From Phanerochaete sordida (taxonomy: Eukaryota > Basidiomycota > Agaricomycetes > Polyporales > Phanerochaetaceae), in contig BPQB01000007.1 in NCBI GenBank assembly GCA_019973155.2, forward strand, positions 186,001-250,000: DNA of 64,000 nucleotides, read 5' to 3'. The translations under genes were made by a program, and so were the position numbers. Position 1 is the stretch's first letter. Every line of letters begins with the position of its first letter. Below are positions 54,052 through 64,000 of the stretch, piece by piece. The notes beneath the pieces were generated by a model, which did no database searches, was not told where the DNA came from, and saw only the letters and a list, made by a program, of their open reading frames with translations.

Positions 54052-54630
54052 ATTTAGAGCTGACGCAGTTGGAGAGAGAGGTGCGGCTGAGAGCGACCAC
54101 CGATGCCTGTTGGTGAGACGGAACGAAGAGGAGGAGGGAAAGTGAGAGGGGGGGGGGTTCGGAAAACGAGGTGGCTGCGCTGGTCAAAGGATTTCTAGGA
54201 GCGCGTGTATATGGGCCACTGGGAAAATATACAATAGTGGCCGTCTTGGGCCTTGCACCGCTCTCACCGCGCGCGCGCCCGGCAGCTGCCCATGCGCGAG
54301 CGTAGATCCGAGTGGCGTGTCGGACGCTGGGCTTGCTGCAACCATGCACAAGTCGAGCGCATTCGAAACGATGCGGACGGTGAAGAAGATCCTCGTTCGC
54401 GACAAAGTCGCGTCAGGGTTCGTGGTGCGCGTCACGCGCCGTTAGCCGGACCTGCTGCTCAGCCAAGCTCGGCGAAGGGTCGATCGTGCAACGTCTCAGC
54501 AACATTCAGTCACATTGCAACAAAACACTACTAAACAGTACAAGCATTGCAGGAGAAAACCGGAGTAACACGACCACAATCTTCGAAATGTATGTCCCAT
54601 GACGTCCTCTCGTTTCGTCCGTCCAAGCGA
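54052..54630. other. Intergenic between NoxA 3' end and pseudokinase start
   Basis: 579 bp, both neighbours on the minus strand. It includes a poly-G tract (54150-54158) and a CGCG-rich patch (54270-54290), consistent with a promoter for the pseudokinase gene. No gene supported. Confidence 0.4.
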
Positions 54631-56695
54631 TTAGAAATGTTCCTGCACGATTGTAAGAAACAGGTGCATAAATGATAGAGCAATGCAACATACCTTTGCG
54701 AAGGTAAAGTTGGTGTTGGCGGATGTAGAAGCGTCGCAAGCCTCCTTCACAGCCTTGGCAAGGACACTAGGACCACAGAAGTAGGTCTGAAAGCCCAAGT
54801 CAGCAATACAGCAAATGTCTTTACATTTCGTTGAACGTACTCCGACTCTTGTCTTGAGCTGAGAGTTGGTGCCCGGCAGGTACTGGCCAGTCTCAATGGC
54901 GTCGCGCATGCGGCTGTAGATAGCCTTCCAGTCGGGGCGGCCGAACATAGTACGCGATCGGAGCAGGGTAAGCGGATCGTACTCTGCACCAGCGTCATTC
55001 ACAGCGATATTCCAGAGCATGTCCTCATTGATCTTCTGAGTAAGATAGATGTTGATGCGCAGGAAGTTGGCTGTGACGAAGAAGGGTCAAAAAAAAAAAG
55101 CAAACTACGCGGCCAAAAGCGTCACTCACGGTCAGCCTGAGCAGCTTCGACCTCCTGCAGGAGACTCTGGAACCATCCGAAGGAAGGCGCATCACGGCAG
55201 ACCCAGAAGAACTCGACACGCCTGAGCGAACCCACGTTACCCTTCCGCTGGCGGTACCAGATATGCTTCAAGATAGAAGCGAACGGAGTGACACCTGTTT
55301 GTGCGAAGTTAGATGCTATTTACACGGAAAGGGAATTTGCGTACCGATACCGGCGCCGACAAGGACAGCAACTTCGACATTGAAGACATCCTCAGCAGGA
55401 GCACCGTAGGGACCGTCGATACGAACAGTCGGGAGGGGGCGAGTGGTGCGGCCAGGGTCAAGCTCGACGAAATTGCCACGGGTACCGTACAGGCCATCGT
55501 CCTTCTCCTTCCCCTTCATGGCGTCCTGAGTCATGGCAGCCACAACGGACGGGCCAGCACCGACGCGGTCACCGAGCCCACGGGTCCAGTCACCGACTTG
55601 ACGGATGTGCACCGAGACATAGGGATCTTCCGGAGCAGAAGTGATGGTGAACTAATGTCCTCAATATTGAGTGCCTGGCAACGGGTAACAGAACGGAAAG
55701 CAGTCATAGCAACTTACCGGGTGCCATTGCCAACCGGATACGTCGGGCACCTGGATGAACAGCCACTGGCCGGCAACATATTTGAAACTGGGCTTGACGA
55801 TGCGCAGTTCCATGGCGCCGCTGGGGTGGACAAGAACCTTCGAAAGGCGAGTGGCACGGCGTGCACGGATCTCACGCCAGACACGCTCGCCGAAGTAAAT
55901 GATGCCGGGCCAGATGGTAAACCTCCAGCTCTCGTAGCCGAGACAGTGGTCTGTGGAGTAGAACGGGAATGTCTTGATGTAGTCGGGGTCGGGGGAATCA
56001 CGAACGAAGCATCCGGTGGCATGGGCGTAGAGGCCGATCATGAAGAAGAACGCAAGGTGATGCGTGTACCAAAAGGCCTCGAAACACTGTTCGCGGACCT
56101 TGTGATGCGCCGTCGTGTACATGAGGACCATGATGAGCAGCATGAAATGACCGGTGATACCGCCAGCCTGGGTGTAGTGGATGTCGAGGGCCCTTTCCGG
56201 ACGAACCTCTGAGAGCCGGTTAGATGTCGTAGCTCGATAGAGGTCAAGGGCGACGTACGAGTGAGCTCGACGTTGAAGAAGTTCACATAGTGGGCAGTGG
56301 TGTGAACCATGGCCCAGAAGGCCATGGAGTATGCGACCTGTCTGTGGAACCAGATATTCTCGTCCGCGGGGAAAGCCCACGCGAGCTTAGGGCGAACAAC
56401 TCGGATGATGTTGCGCAACATAGGCACTAGGATCATGCCACCGTCGAAGGCAAGGACCAGACCTGCACCACGGGAGCTCCATACGGACCACTTCAGCCCG
56501 TTCAGCGCAGCCAGCTTTGTGTTCGTTGCCTGGAAGATATTATCGTAAACGGACTCGTCGCGTGTTCGTGGTAGTTTGACGAACCTGGCTGTGCCACCCA
56601 TATCCGAACAGGAAAAACTGAACACCGTAGAAGAGGACATTGAAGATGAGGCGGCGAGGATTGAGGAACTCGCGGTGGAACCAGCTCTCGCCCAT
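54631..56695 (-). CDS. NOXA: NADPH oxidase, NoxA type (gp91phox homologue)
   Basis: Membrane flavocytochrome that makes superoxide; in filamentous fungi it drives fruiting-body formation and hyphal signalling. Start 56695 (MGESWFHREFLNPRRLIF); an in-frame Met nine codons upstream is possible. Haem-binding His are in WFHRQVAYS, TTAHYVNFF, GGITGHFML and WYTHHLAFF. FAD and NADPH parts: PSFKYVAGQWLFIQVP, QWHPFTITSAPEDPY, RIDGPYGAPAEDVF and VLVGAGIGVTPFASILK, then RVEFFWVCRDAPSFGWFQSL, YFCGP and the terminal EHF (TAA at 54631-54633). No EF-hands and no long N-terminal extension, which points to NoxA over NoxB/NoxC. About nine exons, one intron with a GTTCGT donor, and another with an 11-A run. Confidence 0.94.
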
Positions 56696-57274
56696 GGTTG
56701 TCAAGGATGCTGTTTTGTCCAAGTAACCTGTACTGTGGGTATGTCGTGTCTCTAGCTAGTAAAGAACGACGTCCGGGACCGGCCAGACAAAGGAACGGAA
56801 GACAAGCTTCAGCTGAAAGAAAGGAATGGGAGAGAGGCGAGAGGCGACAGCGTGCCCAGGCGGTGGTGGTTGATAAAGAAGTGGGCCAGGGACGGTCGGA
56901 TGGCTCGATAGACCCCGCGCGGTCGATCATCATTTTCCTCCGCTACCATGACGATGGCTGGCAGCAGCTGGAGCATCTCTCGGAAATTCCAGGTCCTCTC
57001 ATCGTAATTATGGCCCGCCGTCATCGTGTGCCGGTGCACAAGGGTACCCACACAAGCTTGTGTTGTCGCGAAGGAGCAGACGCCGAGAGGAAAACCGGCG
57101 ACACCTCTGCCACATCCAACCTGGCCAGGTCTGCGGCCATGGGTAATGGGTAATATTACAACCTAGCAATCGCTATCAAAGCTCGACAGAAAGACTCCGC
57201 AGACGACGAGTGACAGACGGCGAGATCAGTGCGGCGTCGCGGTATCAGTCCTCCAATCGCGCACCGCCAGTTAC
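56696..57274. promoter_or_regulatory. Intergenic upstream of NOXA
   Basis: 579 bp between MAD2 (3' end) and NOXA (5' end), both minus strand. A plus-strand frame of 151 codons (56698-57153) is Arg/Ser/Gly-rich with no domain and is treated as chance. The region should hold the NOXA promoter. Confidence 0.4.
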
Positions 57275-58127
57275 CTAGCCCTCATACCGGTAGGCAACCA
57301 TCGCCTCGATTCGATGCACATCAGTGCTGAAACTCCGCAATTTCACTTGTTGGCTCTTGCTGGCCTCGATGGCGAGCGGGTCGGTGTCCACCCACTCATC
57401 CGCGGGCACGTCGGCGGACTCGGATGTGTAAGCGAGGATGTTGAAGACCGTGGGCTCGTCGATGACAGGCAAGAAGGTCACCGTGGAGACAATCTGCTTC
57501 AAAATATTCCTGATTTCTGCTTGAATTTCGGACTCCGGTTTGGCAGGTGCTCTACGGAGATGTCAGCGCTCGCGCATGCATCTCAGAAATGCTGCTCACG
57601 GCTCGGAAGAGCTCGAGGTTTGATCAACGATGTTGACGTCGAACACCCATCGTTCCATCGTGACACGGGAGTCCTTGGAGATGATAGCAAGGACGAGCTG
57701 AGTGATTGAACCTGTGAGGAGCCATTCTGATATCACGCCACTGGTGAGTATCTACCCATCAGAGCTGGAGTAGGAGAACAATGACTCACTGTTGACTTGG
57801 CTCAGAATTCTGGCAGCGAGTGAGCGAATCAAGTATGGCGTAAAAGAACCAACAACGTACTTGTCAAGGTAGTTCTCGAGCGCCAGGTCTTGTGTGACCA
57901 GGACCGTCTGCCCGTATTTCTTGACCATATGGAAGTCATCTGCAGGGTAAACCCCACGCTGAAAGAGAATCCTGCACGAGTATAGACGCGGTGAGCCAGG
58001 TGTGCGTATCAGAGAAGAGGGATGACACTGACGTGTTGGCCGCGTACTTGAAGAACTCTGTAACGAGACTTGTCGAACCTTTGAGTGTGATAGCCTGCCG
58101 AGTCGGTGCTTGCTTCACAGCTGGCAT
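57275..58127 (-). CDS. MAD2: Spindle checkpoint protein Mad2 (HORMA domain)
   Basis: Binds Cdc20 or Mad1 to delay anaphase. Start 58127, TAG at 57275-57277. The product reads MPAVKQAPTRQAITLKGSTS, LVTEFFKYAANTILFQRGVY, YPADDFHMVKKYGQTVLVTQ and DLALENYLDK, the diagnostic Mad2 HORMA block; then WLLTGSITQLVLAIISKD, VTMERWVFDVNI, IRNILKQIVSTVTFLP and the C-terminal safety-belt part ADEWVDTDPLAIEAS ending RIEAMVAYRYEG. Splice junctions were checked at NT|ILFQRG (donor GTCAGT). One small middle exon between YLDK and ILSQVNKW was not fixed exactly. Confidence 0.95.
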
Positions 58128-58342
58128 ATCGATGGTTGTCTGGTGAGCCGCTGTGAGTGTGGTCTTGAGCAAAGATGAGAGTTGGTCAAAGAAAGCAAGT
58201 TCGCGTCGCGCCGCGTGGACGACATGAACCCCGCACGCGCAGATCACCTGACCGAACAATTGCCATTCTTAGAACGGCAGTATATATTCAGGATAGCAAA
58301 GCTCGAACGTATGTATCGCACCAAGATTTGTGCAAACTATGT

Positions 58343-59630
58343 TCAACTATGCTGCTCTATGATCTTCGCGTTCGAGTGGTCTATGTAATACATCTTGCCA
58401 TCCAAGCCTCGCCGCTGCTCCCAGAAGTCCGGCAAAGCCCCCGACGGGTTGAGCTGGCTGCCTGCCGGGGAGACCACACCTAGTGTGTAGCCTTCGCCCG
58501 CTAGATCTGGAAAAGGAAAATCGTATGGGTCGCGAGGGCCATCATCGAGCTCCTCAAATCCGGCTAGCAACCGCGCCCTCCACGCAGCGGGAACTTCCTC
58601 GGGGGAAGGAGACGGCGTACGAGCGCGACGGGGGTCTTCCCAGGTAGTTGTCTCCGTCTTGTGATCGAGGAATACGACCTTGCCATCTGCAAGGCGGATC
58701 TTCTCCCAAAATTCGGGCAGGGGGTCGTCCTCGCTGTCGCTATCAAGGACAGTATATTGAGAGGGATAGGATCGCGTGGGCTGTTCGCTCTCAGCTCTGG
58801 CCGACTGAGTCCGCGCCGTAGAGAATTTACGGCGATGGCTAGGAGTTTGGTTCGCAGTCTCGCCGATGAGTGTTGAGCTCGATGCCATGGCGCCTTCAGT
58901 CCGAGATCGTTCTCTGGCCGAGACTGGCGAAGACGGGTATGTCGGTTGCCTGTATTGAGCAGTAGAGGACTGTCTCCGCGCTCTGCTCTTCCCCTTCCCG
59001 AAAACTGGGGATCCTTCCTCGGCGCATATATCGAACTTTCTTTGACTGTCATCGGCATTAACAGGATACTCCGCTTGGTAACTCATCCAAAGCTTACCAT
59101 TCGTCAAAGGCATTGTTAGCCGCGTGAACAAGGGGTTCGTATACCCGCATAGCCCACTCATGTACTGCTTCGAAGCCCTTCTCCGTGTAGTAGGCACCGA
59201 CGATCGTCTCGAAGACATCGCCGATATTCTTCGTGTCTGCACCACCGTACTCTATCTTCATCTTCTGTGCTAGGTAGCAGAACGTACGGTTGGCGTGCAG
59301 CACGCCAAGGATGACCTTTCAGGCTTGTCCAGCATTCGGTATTGCCGCGACGGTAGTAAGACTCACAGTATACTTGTGAGGCGTGCCTTCTGGCACGATC
59401 TTGTACAAGGCTATCGCAATGCTCGCGTCCATAAGCGAGTCACCCAGGAACTCGAGACGTTCATTCTCGTTCACGTTGTCCGGAGTGCGGATAGAGACAC
59501 GCTCCCACAGCTCGGGAGTGATCTTGGGCATGTCGATAGTGAATGAAGGATTGTCAAAGATGGCATGATAGACTGCAGTCTCGATGGCTGCTCTACTCTT
59601 CGCTGTCTTATCGTTGTTCGATCCGCTCAT
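58343..59630 (-). CDS. RNase III domain protein with C-terminal WW domains
   Basis: Three exons (59630-59367, 59315-59098, 59045-58343), 394 aa, all phases closing. Residues about 15-160 are one RNase III domain: signature ENERLEFLGDSLMDASIAIA (Glu57, Asp64) and the second acidic cluster NIGDVFETIVGAYY (Asp121, Glu124), matching the four metal-binding positions of active enzymes. No double-stranded RNA-binding domain follows. Instead a Ser/Arg-rich linker leads to a full WW domain near residue 290 (LPEFWEKIRLADGKVVFLDH, then TETTTWEDPR) and a second, cut-short WW at the end (LPDFWEQRRGLDGKMYYIDH) without its last Trp/Pro. WW domains bind Pro-rich or phospho-Ser-Pro partners, e.g. the Pol II tail. 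Target and activity are unknown. Confidence 0.85.
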
Positions 59631-59951
59631 GAGGACCTGCTGAGTGAAGTCGGTGGGTCCGGAAGGTAATGGTCGGATTCAAAGCTGTAGCGCGATCTAG
59701 CGCGCGTGGGCTAGGCAGCTTACCTGCAGTGCACGACGTGCTCCAGCCAGAGTGAGCTATACTGCGAGCCTGAAAATGTCCTACGCTCCTGTCCGTGTCT
59801 AATTACATGCAAAGTCATTAAGCGAATACATGCGTGCTGTAACGAAAGTCCACAAACACTACACTGATCGAAGAAATTCCAAAATACAGACGGGTATGTT
59901 GGGCTATTGACGACGCCTGACCGTGTATAAATAATGAGAGATAGCAGAGCT
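59631..59951. other. Intergenic between the two RNase III genes
   Basis: 321 bp between same-strand genes; promoter and 5' UTR of the downstream (WW) gene and 3' UTR of the other. No gene seen. Confidence 0.4.
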
Positions 59952-61159
59952 TCAGGTATTACCTCCGAGCAGCATTGTCTCCACTATTTGCGCATCGCAG
60001 TGGTCTTCTATCTGCGTTGGCGGTGTTGTAACAGCCTGCTTCAGTTTAGACAATGACCTTACAGTTGCAGATACCGACGATGACTGGGGCGGCTCGTCTC
60101 CGATATCTGACTGTAGTTCCATGTCAGAGTCCTCCGCTGCAGTGAGGTCAATGAACACAGGATGCTTGGAAGGCCCGGCGCCGGAAGGAGCAGCTCGAGC
60201 GGAACTGGTGGGTACGGAGGATATGACTCGAGCAGTGTTCTTGGAAGAAGAAGACACTACTCGAACAGCGACCTTTGCAGGACGTTGCTTCTGCGGAGTC
60301 GCGACCACTGATCAGAGAGGAGTCAGCTTTACATATATAGATGTTTGCGTATAAATACTCACCGCGACGAGTGCTTGTCTTCGGTTGGTTCTTGATCTTG
60401 GCAGCCAGCTTTCGCACCACAGAGGGCCGCTTTCGCTTATTGGTTTTCTTCACCTTCGGAACAGGTGGTTTACCCTGCGCCTGGGCCGAGGGCAGGCTAG
60501 TGTTCGTGATGTCAGTTATGAAGGAGCTCAATTATTTGCAGGTGGGTGCATCATACTGTGTACTGTAAGCTTCGTTCCCTGCGGCGATGAGCTGTTTGTA
60601 AAGCCCTGCAGACCACTCGAACAACGCCTCGAATCCTGCATCGTTGAAATATGTACCGATAATGGTCTCGAAAAGGTCGGCAGTGGCTTTGACTTCTTTG
60701 CGAGATTTGGAAGCTGCCAGTGCCCCTTCTCCAAAAGTCTTGGCGGTAAGGGCTTTGAGCACCTTGTTGCTGACAGCGAGAATGTCAAGTTTCTCGGCAA
60801 GTCGTGAAAACGTCAAGTTGGAGTGAAGTGCTGAGCGTAGGGTCTGTGTAATAGAAAGAGCACCATGCGTTTCACACAGAGAAGCTGACGGGACTGTATG
60901 AGGCACGACATACGGTATATAGTCCAGGTGTCCCTGTAGGGATCTCCGAGTAAAGTTGGCGACCTATTGTGGCGTACATGACGGCGTCGCCAACAAACTC
61001 TAATCGCTCATTCTCTTCGTACTGTAGCTGAGAGATGGCAAGTATACGAAGCCAAGAGTCGTCGGAGAGTGGCGGAAGTGCAGCATCGAAGTCAGGCCGT
61101 TCGATCTCGGCCAAGATGGCCTCCTGGACTGCAAGGAAGCGAGAGCACGGCTGAGTCAT
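59952..61159 (-). CDS. RNase III domain protein with basic/disordered tail
   Basis: Four exons (61159-60914, 60843-60557, 60496-60363, 60307-59952), 340 aa. One RNase III domain, residues about 1-180: EENERLEFVGDAVMYATIGR (Glu51, Asp58) and KATADLFETIIGTYFNDAGF (Asp138, Glu141), so all four catalytic acidic positions are kept. A Lys-rich tract (PKVKKTNKRKRPSVVRKLAA) then stands where a dsRBD might be expected, followed by a Ser/Thr-rich tail. A SUMO-interaction-like stretch HPVFIDLTAAEDSD (hydrophobics followed by acids) is visible. It is clearly related to the next gene on the same strand, in domain order and in the exon 1 end (GTPGLYT versus GTPHKYT), so a tandem duplication is likely. Confidence 0.83.
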
Positions 61160-61382
61160 CTGACGAGTGGGATGTAGACCAGATAAGCGGAATAATAAAG
61201 ACGCTGTGAGGCTGCGATTCTACGGCAAGAGGGGCCTCAAGAGTGCTGGGAGGAGCAGCGGACTGGAGGAGGTAACGGTCAACCAGAAGTGGCACCAAGA
61301 GCGGGCGCTTACCACACAATACGTCCGCGTACGGGACATAGGCGCCGGAAAACGCGTTTCTCTCCAACATTCGCTGCTCGCG
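61160..61382. promoter_or_regulatory. Divergent promoter RNase III gene / NUP155
   Basis: 223 bp between divergent start codons. The plus frame is open through it, but no ATG in it fits better than 61383. Confidence 0.45.
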
Positions 61383-64000
61383 ATGGCCATGGTTCCTTCG
61401 TCTTCCACACTGCCCTCGGGGACCGGCGCGGTTTGGAAGTCCAACAACGCGAGAAATGCACAGCTTCAACACGCCGCGAAACCTGTCCCCACCGTCGACC
61501 TACCCGCCTTGCAAGGCGCGGGGCGCGTCATACACGAGCAGCTGGTCAAGGATGCACAAGCAGTCCCAGCGTTAGGTGACATGTTAACGATACGTGCGTC
61601 GCATCTCACCTCCTGCTTTGCCCTCCAGCTAATCCCTTTCAGCTGGCGCGCCATCCTCTGCGTCGTACAGCGTCTTCCCAGATGACCACCGCGTCCCGTT
61701 TCAAAAGCGGAGGCTCATAGGCATCCCCGAGAGCCTGTTTCAGTACTACAACAGTGCGTCCTTGATCTCTCATCTATGCCTGCGCTAACCATGTCACAGC
61801 TGCGAGCGTGACTACTCACATGGGCCTCATGCCGGAGATCGACAGAGTCTGGATTAGCATTGACCATAACTTATTCCTATGGGATTATTTGGGAGGGTGC
61901 GTCTACGTTCAGCTCCTCAACGACGCGTCTGACTTCATCGCGTTGTGGCAGGGACGAGCTGAGCTCCTTCACCGATCAACCGGACGTCATCACTCATGTC
62001 GCGCTTGTGAAGCCCAAGGCTGGGGTATTCATCGACGAGATTACATCTCTTCTGGTGATTTGTACTCCGGTATCCGTCTTGCTTCTGGGTCTCTCAGCAT
62101 CCCCAGCTGCCTCTGGCCACCCCGGCCACCGCGATATCAAGCTCTACGCCACCGAAATGTCCGTGCAGACAGAAGTCGAGATGTCATCTGTTGTCGGCAC
62201 AGCCGACGGCCGAATTTTCATGTGCGGTCTGCAAGACGGCAGCCTATATGAACTGCATTACCAGGAGAAGGAGGGCTGGTTCGGCAAGCGAGTGCAGCTT
62301 ATTAATCACTCGGTTGGAGGTGTGCAGAGCTTCCTGCCTATCCTGAGCACAACGAAGGCCGAAGGTGAGAGTGGCATCGCTCGAGAATATGAACTGCCAC
62401 TGAACACCTTCAGACCGGATCGTTTCCCTCGTCTCCGATCTTTCGAGGAACTGTTTCTATGCGCTCACATCCAACAACTGTATCTCAGTCTACCGGACAG
62501 CTGGCGAAAAGGCGGTCAACCACATCCAAACTCTTGCAAATCTATGCAAGGCTGCGCAAGACAAAGCTCCTGGGTCACCTGCTATCATTCCCCAAACGTT
62601 CTCAATCTGCGCCTTGCATGCCATTCAGCCGGGTACATCACAAAATGACGTGCACCTAGTCGCTGTGACGAGCAATGGCTTGCGTCTATACTTCGCTCCC
62701 GGAGCATCTGGCTACTACAACTACGGCTACTCGGCTGGGTCCTCCACCGGTGGACAACGACCACTTCAATTGGTCCACGTCAGGCTGCCCCCAGCCAATC
62801 TTCTGCACCCTGACGAGCAGGCGCAAGCATTCCCGGCCGCGCTGCCCGGCTATGGCGCCCACCCAGGACAAACCGAACATACCCCTCGCCCGTTCATCGT
62901 CAAAGAACTCGATAGCTCCTGCTACGAGGCTGGTTTATTGGTTGCCGCTCAGCCAGGGGACACAGACGGCACCGACTTCATTCTCTGTCTATCACCAGAC
63001 TTGACGAAGATAGGCACCTTCGGGCAAGTCAACGGGCCTCAAACTCAGCCTCAACCGCAGGCAGTCACCTATGGCACAGCTACTGGACCCCCACGGCCAC
63101 TGCTGACAGAATATGCGACTCTCCTCGCTATTCCAGGTCGTACCTGGGCTATGGCACCCGTTCCGAGACCGTCATTAGCAGCAGCTACGGATAGCCCACC
63201 TAACTCTCCTGCACCTTCCGTTCTGAACGAGCTTGCGCGGCAATTCTCCGAACCACCTCGCCAGTACATGATTCTGACCAACAGTGGACTTACTTTCCTC
63301 GCCAAACGCCGCGCCCTCGATTACTTGCGGGCGGTGATCGAGGACTTCCAGGTGGAGGGCAACGCGCAGCCTCTCATCCAGTTCAGAGACAGCTTTGGCC
63401 GCGACCAGACATGCGCCATGCTTCTCGCTATCGCGAGTGGCAACACATTCCTCGACCTCGGTGAACAATCTACTCTCGGTACGGTGATTACCGTCAGCGC
63501 GGAGCTTGCGACTGTGGCCAAGCAGGCTTTCTACGACTTCGGAGAGCGACCAATGTGGGCAGAGCGGACCACCTATGGCACAGGTTTGTTACATTCGCTG
63601 CATGGTCACTACTCCGCTTACAGTGCATAAAGGTGATGCCGCGACCTCGGGCACCGCGACCTTCAGTGGACGCAGGGAAGGTCTTGCGCTCTACTTCGGA
63701 CGTCTTGTGAGGCCAATATGGCTGGCAAAGGTCACCAAACCAGGGTACGAAACCTTATCCCTTTCACCACATCCGCACTAAATCCGTCTAGGGCAAATGG
63801 CCTGGCGGAATCCAATATTTCCGATGAGGTGCTCATCACCGTGCAGAAGAACCTGTACGCGCTGAAGGACTTCCTCGACAGGAATCCTCATCTCTTCCAT
63901 TCTGCGCCAGGGGACCACACTGGTGCCCGCGCAGCAGCGGCTACCGAGCAAGAGGCTTGGAAGGTGATACTTTCGACTACTATTATGTATCTTCGTATGC
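61383..64000 (+). CDS. NUP155: Nucleoporin Nup155/Nup170, 5' part
   Basis: Inner-ring scaffold of the nuclear pore. Start 61383 (MAMVPSSSTLPSGTGAVW); the gene runs off the right edge. The N-terminal beta-propeller is visible: YSVFPDDHRVPFQKRRLIGI, PESLFQYYN, HMGLMPEIDRVWISIDHNLF, LWDYLGG, MSSVVGTADGRIFMCGLQDG, SLYELHYQEKEGWF and SQNDVHLVAVTSNGLRLYF. The alpha-solenoid starts with RREGLALYFGRLVRPIW and VLITVQKNLYALKDFLDRNP. Introns read near 61590, 61750, 61900, 62365, 63585 and 63740. The last exon in the window ends at about 63963 with a donor GTGATA. The family is Nup155 in animals and Nup157/Nup170 in yeast. Confidence 0.93.

Noticed and set aside
55313..56212. Long plus-strand open frame (299 codons) opposite NOXA
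   Set aside because: Antisense shadow of the FAD/NADPH and haem domains; it crosses a clear intron of the real gene.

Overview
This window is nuclear DNA of a filamentous basidiomycete, most likely an Agaricomycete. The evidence is dense protein-coding sequence with many short introns (mostly 48-62 bp, GT-AG with CTRAY-like branch points), about 30 genes in 64 kb, moderately high GC, and fungal families such as a Pal1 protein, a fused hisHF HIS7, a cytochrome-b5 sphingolipid desaturase and a NoxA-type oxidase. The species cannot be named from the sequence alone. I see no rRNA, tRNA, CRISPR or intact transposon.

Layout. 0-5 kb (+): the 3' end of a KRE6/SKN1 beta-glucan protein, a Rap1/Myb-like nuclear protein and Rab GDI. 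5-10 kb (-): RAV1, a V-ATPase assembly factor. 10-15 kb (+): a five-domain fasciclin membrane protein and a carnitine/acylcarnitine carrier. 15-20 kb (-): mitochondrial N-acetylglutamate synthase and an F-box protein. 20-24 kb (+): a UBE2O-type E2/E3 hybrid. 24-27 kb (-): a BRCT/Myb Rap1-like protein. 27-32 kb: TAF5 and two unrecognised small proteins. 32-36 kb: a single-pass membrane protein (-) and a 2.1 kb gene-poor stretch. 36-44 kb: sphingolipid delta-8 desaturase, ribosomal eL13 (-), a MetE-like enzyme and Pal1. 44-48 kb: HIS7 (-) and 3-phosphoglycerate dehydrogenase (+), head to head. 48-52 kb: RAD51 (-), mitochondrial uL4m (-) and cytosolic uS9 (+). 52-58 kb (-): a degenerate kinase, NoxA and MAD2. 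58-61 kb (-): two adjacent RNase III-domain genes, one carrying WW domains. 61-64 kb (+): the 5' part of a NUP155/NUP170 nucleoporin.

Most genes are housekeeping and are not an operon-like unit. Recurring themes are amino-acid biosynthesis (NAGS, HIS7, PHGDH, MetE-like, with candidate Gcn4/Cpc1 elements near three of them), chromosome maintenance (RAD51, MAD2, two Rap1/Myb-like proteins) and ubiquitin (F-box, UBE2O). The items most worth a second look are the tandem RNase III pair with its WW fusion, a kinase-fold protein lacking both catalytic aspartates, 7- and 9-nt microexons plus a GC-AG intron forced by homology in the UBE2O gene, and the shared HIS7/PHGDH promoter. Exon boundaries come from reading splice sites, phase and family conservation; no transcript data were available.
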